From Talaromyces rugulosus (lineage: Eukaryota; Ascomycota; Eurotiomycetes; Eurotiales; Trichocomaceae), in the NCBI RefSeq assembly GCF_013368755.1, contig NC_049563.1:2108001-2172000 (forward strand): 64,000 nt of DNA. The letters are read 5' to 3'. The notes beneath the pieces are model-generated. The model was given only the letters and a program-made list of their open reading frames with translations. It ran no database searches and had not been told where the DNA came from. Every line of letters starts with the position of its first letter. The stretch's first letter is position 1. The position numbers and the translations under genes were made by a program. Of the stretch, positions 10,930 to 22,614 are shown piece by piece.

Positions 10930-11691
10930 ATGGCCGTCAACCCCGCAACCGGCGCGCCCCTCCCCGCAGACGCCCTGCAGCGCGTCCTCTTCGTTGCTCG
11001 CACCACCCACGTCTATGCCATTCCTCCATTGACCTCGATGAAGGGCTACATGGCCGCCGACTGGACCGTGCAGAACCGCCAGATCTTCACTGCCCGCCTG
11101 CGCATCCTGGAGACAGCCATCCACGACACCGTCACCACGGACATCCTGCTCGAAGACCCCAACGACGGCAGCCTCTTCGCGGCAGCCCCGTACACAGACG
11201 CCAGCGCCGTCGAACACGTCCTCGACTCGTCGCGGTTTTTTGTGCTGCGCGTGGTGGGCGAGGGCCGCAAGGCTACGCTGGGAATTGGGTTTGAGGACCG
11301 CAGCGACGCTTTTGACTTTGGCGTGGCGCTGCAAGAAGCACGGAAGCTATCCAACAATTCAGTAGTATCTTCTTCAGACCAGCCGTCCGCTGAGCAGACG
11401 CCCAAAGACTACAGCCTGAAGCCCGGACAGACCATCAGCGTCAACACGGGGAGGAGGCGCCCAGCGGCTGATATCTCCGAGTCCAAGAGCCCCGTGTCTG
11501 CGGCCAGAGCCGAAGAACAGGCCCTGTTCTCGATTCCGCCACCGCCAGCACCCACGGCCGGTGCATCGATTGCCATAGGAGATCAGGGTGGTGGTGGTGG
11601 TGGTGGTCGACGAAGAAGACCAGCGTCTGCGCTTATTGCAGCAGAAAACGCCCCGTCTCTGGGCTTTGATGACTCGGCCACGTTTAATTGA
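10930..11691 (+). CDS. NECAP-like adaptin-ear-binding coat-associated protein
   Basis: Intronless 253-aa protein matching the NECAP PH-like (PHear) domain over residues 15-145. Supporting segments are VLFVARTTHVYAIPPLT, the W in AADWT, a VLDSSRFFVLRV strand, and GIGFEDRSDAFDFGVALQ. NECAPs act in clathrin-mediated endocytosis and AP-2 recycling at the plasma membrane. The C-terminal 100 residues are disordered, with a Gly run and an RRRRPAS phosphosite-like motif, ending in SLGFDDSATFN. No canonical C-terminal WxxF ear-binding motif is visible. The start ATG has a good context (ACCCATGGC). Confidence 0.88.
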   Translation: MAVNPATGAPLPADALQRVLFVARTTHVYAIPPLTSMKGYMAADWTVQNRQIFTARLRILETAIHDTVTTDILLEDPNDGSLFAAAPYTDASAVEHVLDSSRFFVLRVVGEGRKATLGIGFEDRSDAFDFGVALQEARKLSNNSVVSSSDQPSAEQTPKDYSLKPGQTISVNTGRRRPAADISESKSPVSAARAEEQALFSIPPPPAPTAGASIAIGDQGGGGGGGRRRRPASALIAAENAPSLGFDDSATFN

Positions 11692-13119
11692 GTCTAGTAA
11701 TGCCGATATGAGAAGTAGAAAGTTTTGCATGTTGTATCCAGTAGGATTAAGACTATAATATCTCGTCTTATCGATGTATATCGACCAATCAATCGCCACT
11801 ACATATTGACGACATCAAACATATACACCCACACCCACATCCCACATGGACACATCCATATGTATAAATATATATCATGTGTTATGTCCTCTCCGACAGT
11901 GACTTCTTCCTCAACCGGCGCGGTTCACGGCGCTCCAGCGTGCGATATTTCTCGCTCGGACGACGACTGAGCAGTTTGCGGATCGACCACGACACGTTGA
12001 CGCCAGCGTGCTCGTCTGGCACGTATGACCGGCGACGCTGTTCACCTATCAAGAGGCTAGACGATCTGTGGCCAATGCTGGACGAGCATTCATCCATGTT
12101 TTTTTGGTAGTTATTTTATGGTCCGGTGAGGTTGTAGCCGATCAAATTTGGTGGTGCCAGCACAGCACAGCGTTTTGTCGTGGTACTAGTAGTCTCGAGG
12201 ACTGGTCAAGTTTGTGACCTTGGGGGTCGACCAGTTGATAATAATAATGGAGGATAATAGCAATATTTCAAATGTTCCAAGTTAATGTTCTAGTAACTTG
12301 GAGAGTGGCAGGTTTGACATTCTTATTGTTATCCAACACGAAGATGAACTCTACTGTTGGATCATTTGACCTGGCGCTTATTAAGAACGTCACTGGTGGA
12401 TTGTGACTCCGCTTGACTCTGACGTTACATATTGCCGTCTTTGTTTGTTATTCTCCAGGTGTCGTTTTATGTTTATGGTCTTTGTCGAGTATATGAATCT
12501 CGCAGGATAAACCAGTCCTGTTTGAAACAAATCCCAAACAAAGATCACGTACCCAGTACTGCATGTATACAGTGTACTGTTCCGAAAACGCGGGGAACCC
12601 CCCACTATGTATCTATCGACAAACGAAATATTTACAGAGTTACTCACCGCCAGACCACGCCGATCGAATCTTCACTCTAACATGGTTTATTTAATATCCA
12701 AATGAAAATATCAGAGTCCGACGATGATCGCGGCCCAATCGGGAAACTCATAAAAAATGACCGATTCTCATTCGAGGATCCCAGATTTCGCGAAGCCCCC
12801 ATGTAACGGTGCAAAAAGGTTAATCAATTCAACATGCTCTTCTCTTACTGCTCGTAGTTTAAGCGATATGCAGATGGAACATGGACTTCATGCCCGACTC
12901 GCGCTGATTGGGTCAGGGTAATAAAAGATCGATGTGTCGGATTTATTCATTTCGCCTTGCATGAGTCAATTTACGTAGTAGAAGACTCATTTAATGCTAG
13001 ACCCCCTCCCCGCTCTCTGTTGACTTTTTTGTCTTTTTTATTTTGTATTCCATTGATAATTACCGAAGAGACTTCAATTTATACTATATCAATATATCCG
13101 ACCATTCTCAACATTGAAA
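11692..13119. other. Intergenic region, no gene recognised
   Basis: About 1.4 kb. Short open frames of 60-85 codons occur on both strands, but none shows domain resemblance or splice structure. The last 100 bases before 13120 are pyrimidine-rich and could be a promoter for the short secreted-type reading frame that follows. Confidence 0.5.
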
Positions 13120-13317
13120 ATGCCCGCCGTTCTGCTCCTCGTCGCGCTCGGATATCTTCTGTTGTACGCCTTTGCGACTCCGCATGTGTCTGCTGTGTCT
13201 GCCCCGCTGCCAGACTCGTCATGGATGAATGTGCAGAATATCGAAGGACTGGCATTGCTTGAAAGCACGGCTCGCCATGCCATGTCTGAATATATGCGTC
13301 ATGTTTCTGCCGGTTGA
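13120..13317 (+). CDS. Possible small secreted or signal-anchored peptide
   Basis: A 65-aa reading frame starting MPAVLLLVALGYLLLYAFA, a strong hydrophobic signal-type segment. Small residues then form plausible signal-peptidase sites (AFA-T or VSA-P at residues 19-29). A short mature part of about 35 residues follows, with one Trp and no Cys. The ATG has A at -3. There is a pyrimidine-rich promoter-like stretch upstream and no competing gene. I do not recognise it. It could be a real small effector-like or membrane peptide, or a chance frame in a 2.2-kb gap. Confidence 0.35.
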   Translation: MPAVLLLVALGYLLLYAFATPHVSAVSAPLPDSSWMNVQNIEGLALLESTARHAMSEYMRHVSAG

Positions 13318-13928
13318 AACAATTCGTGATCGAAAAGTTCGGAAGGAATAATTATACCACGCTACGGCCATCTTCTCGATGCGAAAATACGCCTCTCTCT
13401 ACACGTGTACAGTCATGCAGAATTCGTTCCAGTATCGATCGACTCGAGACATAAATGACAGGGTACATGCATCGATGCTACTGTACTACATTTGAACACC
13501 CAAGAGCCCAGGTGTTCAATGTTACAAAGGGCAGGCCATCTACACATGTACTTGGACCGCTATGCAGCCTCCAGATGTCAATGTCAATACATCAAACGTA
13601 TTATTAGTTCAAAGCTATCAATCTACTAGATTGACCAATTGACAATTGACATTGATATGTTCATAACTCGTAATTCCTGACATCAAGTAAACGTGTCATC
13701 CGCAAGTGACTCATTAAACCAGCAAGACACATCTGTCATGTCCCAAACCAGCACAAATGCGTGGTGCGCGTCGCGCCTGTCGACATATTTAGTATATGTC
13801 GTTTGTTAGACAGCCGCTGACGATGCTGTATATCATCCGTGCCTGTTGGCTACGGAAAGACACAAGGCTGGCGATGCACGCCTTTTCTTCTGTAGACTCT
13901 TTTAAACGAACCCAAGTGCCTCCACGCT
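13318..13928. other. Intergenic region, no gene recognised
   Basis: About 610 bases of AT-rich sequence between the short reading frame and the 3' end of the eIF2B-alpha gene. An imperfect palindromic patch (AATTGACAATTGACATTG) lies near 13637-13655. Nothing else is supported. Confidence 0.5.
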
Positions 13929-15085
13929 TTAAAACCAAATCTTAATCAATTCTTCGCTGACCGCACTCGGGGTAAGCACGCCGCTTTCCGTTATCAACGC
14001 TGTGATTAGATGTGGCGGAGTAAAATCTACCGCGTCACGTCGAAGGGGCCCCTGTGCCTTGTTCGCTGGTGCTCCGTTCAACAGCGCAGCCATGTGCTCT
14101 GCCTTTTCTTTGGATGTCTCTGTCTTTTCTTCTTCTGATGACGCCTGGTCGCCGCTCTTTTGCGAAGATTCGCCAATGTCTTCGTCCGTTTTGAAGTTGA
14201 TCACATGCTGCTCGATCGGAAGGTCATACTGTCCAAGTGGATACAGACGGACGAATTTGTGGCTTTCCGCAACAACGTAGAACGGTTTTCCCATCGCCTT
14301 TGCCAACAGACCAATCTGGTATGTGCCCATCCGAGACACAATGCCGCCATTTTCCACCACACCTTCAGCACCCACAATGACTGTGTCGACTTTGCCTAGT
14401 GAATAGGCGACGGCAGATTCGGGGATAGTAGCAACTGGCACACCCTTCGCTCTCAGAGCGCGTACCGTCTCCAGGCCTTCAGGCTCCACTGTGAGACTGT
14501 CGGCGTCGCTGATACCGTAAAGAACGTAGATAACACGGAACCGGACGGCAGACGAGCCACTCATTTCGTCTGCTGCTTTCTGTAGCAATGCTGACACCAC
14601 GCGAGATCCGCCGTTTGTCAAGATTGTGCTTCCATCCCGGACAAATCCCTTTCCAAATGCAGCGATTGTGTTCCGGCTCTCCTTGGCACGTTTAATAAAG
14701 AGTCGCCCGTTCGACAACAAATGAGCCCGTATCGCGTTGAAATCTCCTGCTGGCCCCAGCTGGCCCGGTCTCTGTAGAGTGGTGATCAGGTATCGTTGAA
14801 ACAAATCTGTGCCGGCCGAGAGAGCGATGGGGTTGGGGACGGCGTTTTTGAGGATGGTTGTATGCTTCGCGAGCAAGTCGAGCGTCTCTGAAATCGTGCT
14901 AGAAGGCGAGTGCGTCAAGAGCAACACCAGGGCCTCGATGGCCGCGATCGGCATCGTCAGGTCGGGGTCAGACTTGAGAAGGTCATGGTAGGTCGACACA
15001 ATGCTGGGCGCCCACATTAGCTGTATAGACCTAGCTTGGGGTGCAGTAGAGCATACTCGAATGTGGCTGACTGTACTGGCGCCAT
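13929..15085 (-). CDS. Translation initiation factor eIF2B subunit alpha (Gcn3-type)
   Basis: Regulatory subunit of the eIF2B guanine-nucleotide exchange complex, which senses phosphorylated eIF2. Exon 1 is 15057-15085 and exon 2 is 13929-15003, giving 367 aa. The intron (15004-15056) has GTATGC, a GCTAAT branch site and CAG. The join creates a FDIVSTYHDLLKSDP-like N-terminus typical of the family; a start at the first ATG of exon 2 would lose it. The isomerase-like Rossmann half is visible in ILTNGGSRVV, VIVGAEGVVENGG and PFYVVAESHKF. An acidic Ser/Glu insert at about residues 280-310 is fungal-specific in appearance. The C-terminus ELIKIWF is typical. Confidence 0.93.
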
Positions 15086-15371
15086 GATTGCTAGATCACT
15101 TCGGCCGAGCCAATACTACGAGCGATAACCCCGCAAAGCAACTGACAGAAAAGAGTTCTTGTTCACAAAAACAAGATCGTGAAGTGAACAAAACGAATTT
15201 CCAGTCATTCCCGCATCCTGTTTGCACTGATTGCATCGCGCCCCGCCGTCGCCCGGCAGGAGCGATCGGGATCCCGCACTAAGCCTCTTCCAGCGGCGCA
15301 GATAAACAACAAAACACCGACTTGACTGCAAGACATCAACATCTGTCCCTGCCAGTCCCCCACAGCTCGCC

Positions 15372-16936
15372 ATGGCCTACAACCATCGACAGAGCCAGCA
15401 AGTGCACGGCGGCCAGCAGCACAGCCGGGGCCGCAAAAAGGAAGATGACAGCGACGCATTGATGCGCCTAGTGAGTTGGTTTACGGTATACCCTCTTTGC
15501 ATGTCAACTCAACTTACACAAAACAGCCAGACAAGGAGATTGCAGGATGCATCAACGATATCGGTGTTCCCTTCAACACAGCCGACCTGATCAAGCCGAA
15601 TCCTCAGCAAATCCAAATGGTGCTGGAATGGTTCGCTGAGCTTCTCATGAACACCACCCGCGATACAGTCGACCCGGCAATGCGCGCAGCTGCTCAGGAT
15701 ATTTGTGGCGACTACTCCGATATCGTCCCCAACGACACACGTAATCTGATGGGGTTTTTTATTAACTTGAGGCGCCTGATGATTGAGGTAAACAGCCCCA
15801 TATATCAATACATGACAATCGCATTGACTTGCGCATAGTGCGGAGTGAACGACTTTACCTTCTCCGATCTTACACGCCCTACACATGACCGGCTTGTCAA
15901 GATTTTCTCATACCTGATCAACTTTGTCCGCTTTCGCGAGTCGCAGACTGCCGTTATCGATGAACACTTCAACAAGGCCGAGCAAACGAAAGCGCGTATC
16001 GAAACCCTCTATGCAGACAACCAAGACGTTGGCGACCGGGTGGACGAATTGCGAAGAAACCAAAAGGCGCTTGAAAGCCAGGTAAAAGAAAAAGTGCAGC
16101 GCAACAACTCCTTAAAAGCGCGCTTGCTGGTTTTGAGCCAGAGCCAAGCGAAGATTACAGAGGAACTCGAAAGGGCAAAGGCGGACAAGGCGAAGAGACA
16201 GGCGGCGCTTGAAGAAAAGACGGAAAAGGCCATTCGAGCAAGACAAGAGATCGACAAACTCAAACCATACGTTCAACAAAGCTATGCGAGCTTACAGACT
16301 TCCCTCACCGAGTTATCCGAAAATCTGGTCCGCGAAAAAGGCCAGGTAGACACCATGGAACGACGCCTGCGAGCGCTGCAAACATCAATTGACACGTTTA
16401 ATATCGTCGCAAACGAAGTCCAGGCCTGTGTCAAGGTTCTGGAAGATATTTCCGTCGAGCTGCAAAAGGAAGAGGAAGAAGATGCACGAGCAGCAAGAAA
16501 CAAAGATGCAATTTCTGAAAGAGGAAACAATGTCCGTGAAGTCGCACAGACAGAAAAGCTTTTGCAGCGACAGCTGGCGCGGTGGAACGAGAGAATTGAA
16601 GCTCTCCGCAAGAACAGCCAAGAGAAGCAGGAACTCGCCCAGGCCCGAATGGAAGAGCTACGTTCTACACAAAAGCAGCTTAGAGAAGAGCGTGCCGAAA
16701 AACAAAAGGCGATGGAGATCAAGAGAATCCGTATTGAACAGACTGAGAAAAAGGTTAGTCCGGAATGCCCTTTAATAGGATGCATCTACTTCTTTAATGG
16801 CATACATCTAACAATCCTGCAGATGACGGATCTCAAGGAGAATATTGAGAACGAGGTCCACAGAGCACATGACGAGTACCTCAAGCTGGAATCCCATATC
16901 AAACTATATATTACGGAAATGCAAAAATGTCTATAG
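15372..16936 (+). CDS. nuf2: Kinetochore protein Nuf2
   Basis: Subunit of the NDC80 complex, which couples kinetochores to spindle microtubules. Exons are 15372-15470, 15527-15787, 15839-16753 and 16823-16936, giving 462 aa, the usual Nuf2 length. The N-terminal calponin-homology-like domain spans about residues 30-165, with [25 protein letters not shown] and [16 protein letters not shown]. The rest is a long coiled coil rich in Glu, Lys and Gln, beginning with the family-typical [20 protein letters not shown]. All three introns have consensus ends and keep phase 0. Confidence 0.93.
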
Positions 16937-17060
16937 TCAGGAATGGTTGGGTCCGGAGTTCTGTTGGTCGGTGTCAAGGTTATGAAACTATACCCAGTGA
17001 TTTGTGGTTTGTGATTTGTGTGTTTGATAGTGATAATTCACCCTATTTTTTATCATCTTT

Positions 17061-17723
17061 TTAAACACTCATCGTAGCGATATCGGCTTCAAAACGAAAC
17101 CATCGTTGCGCTACATGTCGGGCAGAGAGCTGTCTGCCTCCGTCTTCTGGCCGACTTGAACCGCTCAATATAGGAAGATGCAAATCCCATATCCTGTGAC
17201 CGCGATTGGGGTTCTGTAAAACCACCGCGTCGTTACACTCGCACAACAGTATGCTCGACGCGTTTCTCGCTGTTGCTTCGATCGTAAGAGCGAGCGTCCG
17301 CGAGAGGCCCTGTGCTGAGAATTCAGAGCTCATGTAATGGAGAGCAATGAGGTCGAGAACCACAATGTTCGTCGTCCCGCATGCTGCGACATTTTGATCT
17401 GTAGCCCGAGAGAGTCTCAGGGACGACAGATATGCGCGGAAATGCCCTAGTGAGGGACAGAATACTAGATGCACTCGTCTCGAGTTTGCAAGGACCCCGA
17501 TAGTCTTTGTAAGAAGATGTTGATTATTGACTTGTACTTCGCCGCCGCTGGAAGCTTCTGTCTGGGCATCTCGTGCCCTAGCTGACAGACCAGCAGACAG
17601 CTGCTCGAGAAACTTTGCCCGGGTCGAGCAGACGATCAGGATTGCAGGGCGACTGGTGTTGTTGAGAACCGCGTCCACCAAGTCGGCCACCCATGCAACG
17701 GAACTCACCCGTGCATCTACCAT
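17061..17723 (-). CDS. Unknown 220-aa protein, possibly RecA-like fold
   Basis: Intronless frame. I do not recognise it firmly. A hydrophobic strand (PAILIVCSTRAKFLEQL) near residues 26-42 and another (NIVVLDLIALHYMSSEFSAQ) near 119-138 alternate with helices. This resembles the Walker A and B strands of RecA-like proteins without the Walker A lysine motif, as in Rad51-paralogue Shu-complex or Elp6-like subunits. That resemblance is weak and is inference. The gene lies divergent to AP-3 beta, with 275 bp between starts, and converges with nuf2. Confidence 0.65.
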   Translation of the reverse strand: MVDARVSSVAWVADLVDAVLNNTSRPAILIVCSTRAKFLEQLSAGLSARARDAQTEASSGGEVQVNNQHLLTKTIGVLANSRRVHLVFCPSLGHFRAYLSSLRLSRATDQNVAACGTTNIVVLDLIALHYMSSEFSAQGLSRTLALTIEATARNASSILLCECNDAVVLQNPNRGHRIWDLHLPILSGSSRPEDGGRQLSARHVAQRWFRFEADIATMSV

Positions 17724-17998
17724 GGAAATCCAGAATGCAAAAAAAGCACTCTCAAAGGGTTACCATCACATTTGTCGGGAGAGGCTGTGGTCTGATGTGC
17801 AGCTTCAGCATTCAATGTTATTGTCGAACACATGTGTAGCGGAGAGAGAGAGAGAAAGTGGAGACCTTGCGTTTGCGGAATTAAGTCACACTCTCTCGGG
17901 GATCACCAGGCATCCCCGCCAGACCTCAGGACTATTCAATCCCCACGACAGCACGCCGGCCGAGGATAGACAGACCGCTACAGGTCTAGCTGTCAGGC

Positions 17999-20669
17999 AT
18001 GGAGACAATATCGAGAATATCGTCCATGCTGGAAGCAGGTTCGTTTACTTTGTTGCTCTTGCTCTTGTTCTTTTCGCCGCCGCTTTGCTCATTGATTGCT
18101 AACCCTCGTGTGCTCATAGCTCGCGACCTCACGATCGAAGCTGCTCAGTCTGCCAGCAGCAGTGGAGCCCTGCGCTCAACCGGCTCCGTGCGGAATTCTT
18201 CGTCTGCTCAAATCAAGAAACTGCTGGACAGTCGCAATGATCGGGACATCTTGGAGGGGCTCCGCAAGGTTATTTCGGTAGGATCAATCGATCATCGCCA
18301 CACGTTTGCTTTGCGTGCGCGAGATGCTGATACTTTTTTTTTTTGCTCGGATATAGTCGATGTACCAGTCTGAATCGTGCTTGCAATATTTCTCGCCCGT
18401 TGTCAAAAACGCCGCAAACCCGAATATCGAGGTGAAAAAGCTGGTCTACATCTATCTCCTCCACCAAGCCGAAGCGGAGCCAGACCTCGCCTTGCTTTCC
18501 ATCAATGCGATCCAAAAGTCGCTGACAGACTCCAGCCCGCAGGTTCGGGTCATGGCCCTGCGAACCATGTCGGGAATCAGGGTCCCTGTCATCAGCCAGA
18601 TTGTTTCACTGGCCATCAAGCGCGGCGTGGGAGACATGAGTCCGCATGTGCGCAAAGCCGCCGCCCTGGCTATTCCGAAATGCTATCGACTCGATCCAGG
18701 CACCCTTCCACAGCTCACGGGATATCTCTCGACTTTATTAGGTGACAGCCAGTACTTTGTTGTCGGCCCCGCGGTCTCGGCGTTTCTTGATGTTTGCCCC
18801 GATCAGTTGGACTTGATTCATGAGCATTACCGCAGCCTTGTCAAGAAGCTGGTAGATATGGACGAATGGAGTCAGCTGGCTACGTTACGCTTGTTGACTG
18901 TTTATGCAAGAAAATGCTTCCCCCGGAAAACACAGAGAGTGAAGAAATCCGAAGCCAAGGGATTCTATGACGACGATGACGATGCTTCGGCCAACGAGAT
19001 CACCAATGGTGACGAGACTGGTGAAGAAGTTCTAGTGATAGACCCTGACCTGGAGCTTTTTCTGCGTGCCTGTCGGTCGCTACTACAAAGCCGTACCTCT
19101 GCTGTGATTGTTAGCATCGCGCGTTGCTTTCTCTACCTCGGCACATCCGAATACCTGGAGAGTGCTGTTGGACCCTTAGTAGCGCTACTTCGCTGCCCGC
19201 AGGATATTCAGTATGTCGCTTTATACAATATCGTTGCCGTTGCTTTGAAAGCACCCAAGCCATTTATCAAATACGCCTCTCACTTTTTGGTCCATTCGAT
19301 TGACCCACCACATATCTGGCGCCTGAAGCTCGAGGTGCTTACCTTGATCTTCCCGCACCTTGGAATGCATTATAGAGGCATCATCCTTAGCGAACTCGAG
19401 CACTTCTCAAACTCGCCAGACCCTGATTTGGTACGAGAAAGTGTGCGTGCTATTGGACGGTGCGCGCAGAGCGACGCGCGGGCCTCAAACTACTGCTTGC
19501 GGCTTCTGTTGAGCCAGATTTCCAGTGTTGATGAGAATGTTGTGTCTGAGTCCTTGACTGTCATTCGCCATTTAATTCAACAAGATCCCGGTGCTCACAA
19601 ACAAACCGTGGTTCGCCTAGCTAGCTATCTCGACACAACGGCGAGCTCTGGAGCAAGGGCCTCTATCATCTGGCTTGTCGGCGAATACGCGGCTTCCGAG
19701 CTGGAGAATAACATTGCTCCAGACGTGCTACGCATACTAGCCAAGGGATTCGCGGACGAAACCGAAGAAGTCAAACAACAAATTGTGCTACTCGCAGCAA
19801 AAGTCTATCTCCACCACCTACTCCAAAACCCTCTTCCAGAAGAAGAACAGCAAAAGGAAAATGCCCAACCCGAGCCGGTCCCCGGTAACGAATGGGCAGA
19901 TACCCAGAATGATGAAGACAACAACAGTGACCAACACACTCCGGAACCAACTGCACCCGAGCAACAACCGGAAGAAGACCGCATAGCGCTCCTGTGGAGA
20001 TACATCCTCCTTCTCACGAGATACGACACTTCATACGATCTTCGCGATCGTGCACGCATGTACAGGGGTCTCTTGTCAGACCCCCGAAACACCCAACTAG
20101 CCAGCCTACTGCTTCTCGCTCCCAAACCTGTTCCGCATGCGCCCAGTCCATCAGACACACGAAAGGGTCTTGTTATTGGAACATCTACGCTCGTCATAGG
20201 TCCTGATTCCGGAACCCACGGCCTGACCGGCTACGAGCCTTTGCCAGACTGGGTATCGGCCGGACAAGAGCCCGACAGAGCCCTACGCGATGTCGGCTTA
20301 ATGATGGAGTCTTCTGTAGAGCGCGGAGGAAGCGCTGCGGGTTTGACGGCTGGTCAACGTTTGGATAAGGCTGTCAAGGAACACGAGATTAGCGTTGCGT
20401 CCGACGCCGCACGCCCGCGACAGCGTGGCGGACCAGCAGTACCGGGCGGCAGTCGGCCAGTGGAGAAAAAGAGTCTGAATGATTGGCTCGAAGAGGAAGA
20501 CGAAGAGGAGGAAGAATCAGAAGAAGAGGATGATGATGATTCAGAAGAAGAGTCTGGCTCTACCGAGTATGAAACCGACTCGGAAGAGGAAAAAACAGAT
20601 TCAGAAGAAGAGGATGACGATGGCGAGAACGAAGATGTCTCGGCACAGCAAGGCCTTTTGAAGAAATAG
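17999..20669 (+). CDS. AP-3 adaptor complex subunit beta
   Basis: Large beta-adaptin of the AP-3 coat, which sorts cargo from Golgi or endosomes to the vacuole. Exons are 17999-18038, 18120-18277 and 18357-20669, giving 836 aa. The adaptin N-terminal HEAT/ARM solenoid fills about residues 35-560. Diagnostic segments include DLTIEAAQSA, KKLLDSRNDRDILEGLRKVIS, FSPVVKNAANPNIEVKKLVYIYLLHQAE and DSSPQVRVMALRTMSGIRV. The C-terminus is a long acidic Glu/Asp/Ser hinge that ends the protein. There is no folded ear domain, as usual for fungal AP-3 beta. Exon 1 is only 40 nt. Confidence 0.93.
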
Positions 20670-20935
20670 TATTTAATTAGACAATAAAAGAGAGTTTTAT
20701 GGCACGTTTAAATAAATCGGGGACTCATTTCTTGACACGTTGAATGGGTATCTCCTAATGAGAACCAAATCCTCGCGTAGCAACACTGACATCTAGAAGT
20801 AGACAAAAATAAAATAAAATAACTCGGTATCGACCTGTTAATGCTAATGGCTATCCGTGCCAGCCTCCTCGCTAGACAATTTCATGAAAACCAGCGCTGC
20901 GTTGGTAAATAAAATAAACAATCAAATCTTCCAAT

Positions 20936-22614
20936 TTACTTCAACTCCTCTCGACCAGTAAGCAAACCTGTTGTATCACCACTCAACTGCTCTAACATAC
21001 TCCTCCCCATCTTGATAACGCCTTGGTAATATGCATCGAGGGAAAGGTCACGCTCGTATTCTAGGATATAGTAGTGTTATTGTCGGGTTACCACCTTCGG
21101 CTAAATTACTCTGTTAGCACGTTTCTATATTTGATTTTTAGAAAAACATACCTGTAGACTGAATTGTCTCGCTGTCTCAAGTCGCTATCTTCCTGTCTAT
21201 CAACTGTGTTTTCATAGTCTTCCGTGACGGTTCTCAGTCTTTTAAGGCTCCTCATCCTGTGCCGTGACTGGCCAGCTGGTTTTTCAGAAAAGTGATTTCT
21301 TCCAGGGCGTCTGTGGTTTGCTATGCCATTGGTCCTCGTTCTCCGAAAGGATTTGGTAGGCCTGGAGTTGGGTTGAGAAGTAGTTTCCACGGCTTGAGTA
21401 GTCTGAGGAGTGGTTTCTAATGTCCTTGGATGGTCTAGATTCACTGAACGGGTCGAAATGGCAGGCGAGGGGGCCTCAAAATCAGTTTGTGTGCCCTTTT
21501 CATTCATGACCGGCCGAATAACATGATCTCTGAGCGCCAGCTTTCGACGGGCGATTAGTTCCTCAATTGATACAGTGGGCCCTTCTTCTGAGAGATCGTA
21601 GAATATGGGATCATCTTTCATTTCTGGCCAATAGGGGGTTTCTCGAATAGGCCGTGTCGAATCATTCGCATCTGGAATTGAATGATATCTGGACGCACAC
21701 GTTGGGACACTCTTAGAAGGGGTAGAGAAATCCATGGGATCATAATCATCGGAGGAATTTGAAAAGGGGGGCTGACTGGCTCTTTGCAGCTCGGTTTCTA
21801 CACCAGAGAATGTATATTGTCTGCTGGTGTGAATGTCAAATAGTGATTGGTTTTGGTTTTCTGGAAAGAATGACAAGTCCATTAAGGAGCGAGAAGACGG
21901 ATCAGACCGTGGTGAATGGTGTGGATTCAGTGGGCCACGACGAGCACCATATCCTAGTCCACGGGGTATCCTGTCCTGCGGCCCAGCCCGTGAATATTGC
22001 CAGTTCAACTGGTCCTGAGGTAAAAAATGGCCTGCGTTGAGTGTTGATTCAGAGAGTCCCGCATCGCGAAAGTTTGCTGGCACGGTCCGTGAATCACCTC
22101 CAGAACCATAAAGGGCCCTTCCCCTATCATTTTGGAGGGGAACTGGCTGATATGAATGGATATCCTGGGAGGTTAGTGAGACTGTAGTCCAGGGAGGCTC
22201 AGAGGAAGTCAAATGACTCGCCGATGGAGGTTTATACGGCAGCGGAAACGAGCTTGTGGTCGACGCAGAGTCAACTGTCTTTTGTCGCTTTGGAGGAGAA
22301 CAAGGGGAAATATCCGAGATCCTGAATGGACATATATATGAGAAGAAGGTATAATACTCAACCTGCAAACAAGTTTTCACTCACGTCGGACTTGATCGAG
22401 GCTGGGAGCGGCTTTTACTTTGAGCTCGCAGTTCACGAGCATCGTGAAAGCGCGGCGATCTCACAGAGATCAGCGCAGGTGGTTGATAATAGGTATCCAA
22501 AGAAGCTGTCTCGTTAGTGGTCGCGAGATCTCTCGGGATCTCGTTCCTCCATGTGGGCAGGTAAGGGTATGTCTGGGTTGTATGACCGGTGTGGAAATTA
22601 AAAGGTTCATCCAT
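20936..22614 (-). CDS. Unknown fungal protein, disordered; 3' exon join unresolved
   Basis: The first exon starts at 22614 (MDEPFNFHTGHT) and ends near 22385 at GTGAGT. The main exon begins after the CAG at about 22322 (ISDISPCSPPKRQKT) and stays open to about 21153. A last coding stretch, 21060-20936, reads EYERDLSLDAYYQGV and ends at TAA 20938-20936. It is preceded by a good acceptor (CCTAG at 21061). Its phase does not match the donor GTATGT near 21151 in the main frame. A further small intron just upstream, or an assembly error, is needed. The protein is Ser/Pro-rich with a basic region (RRKLALRDHVIRP; SLKRLRTV). No known domain is seen. It may be nuclear. Confidence 0.6.

Noticed and set aside
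16282..16785. Minus-strand frame opposite nuf2, and a second plus-strand frame overlapping it
   Set aside because: Both are out-of-frame or antisense readings of the coiled-coil exon; Ser/Arg-rich composition is an artefact.
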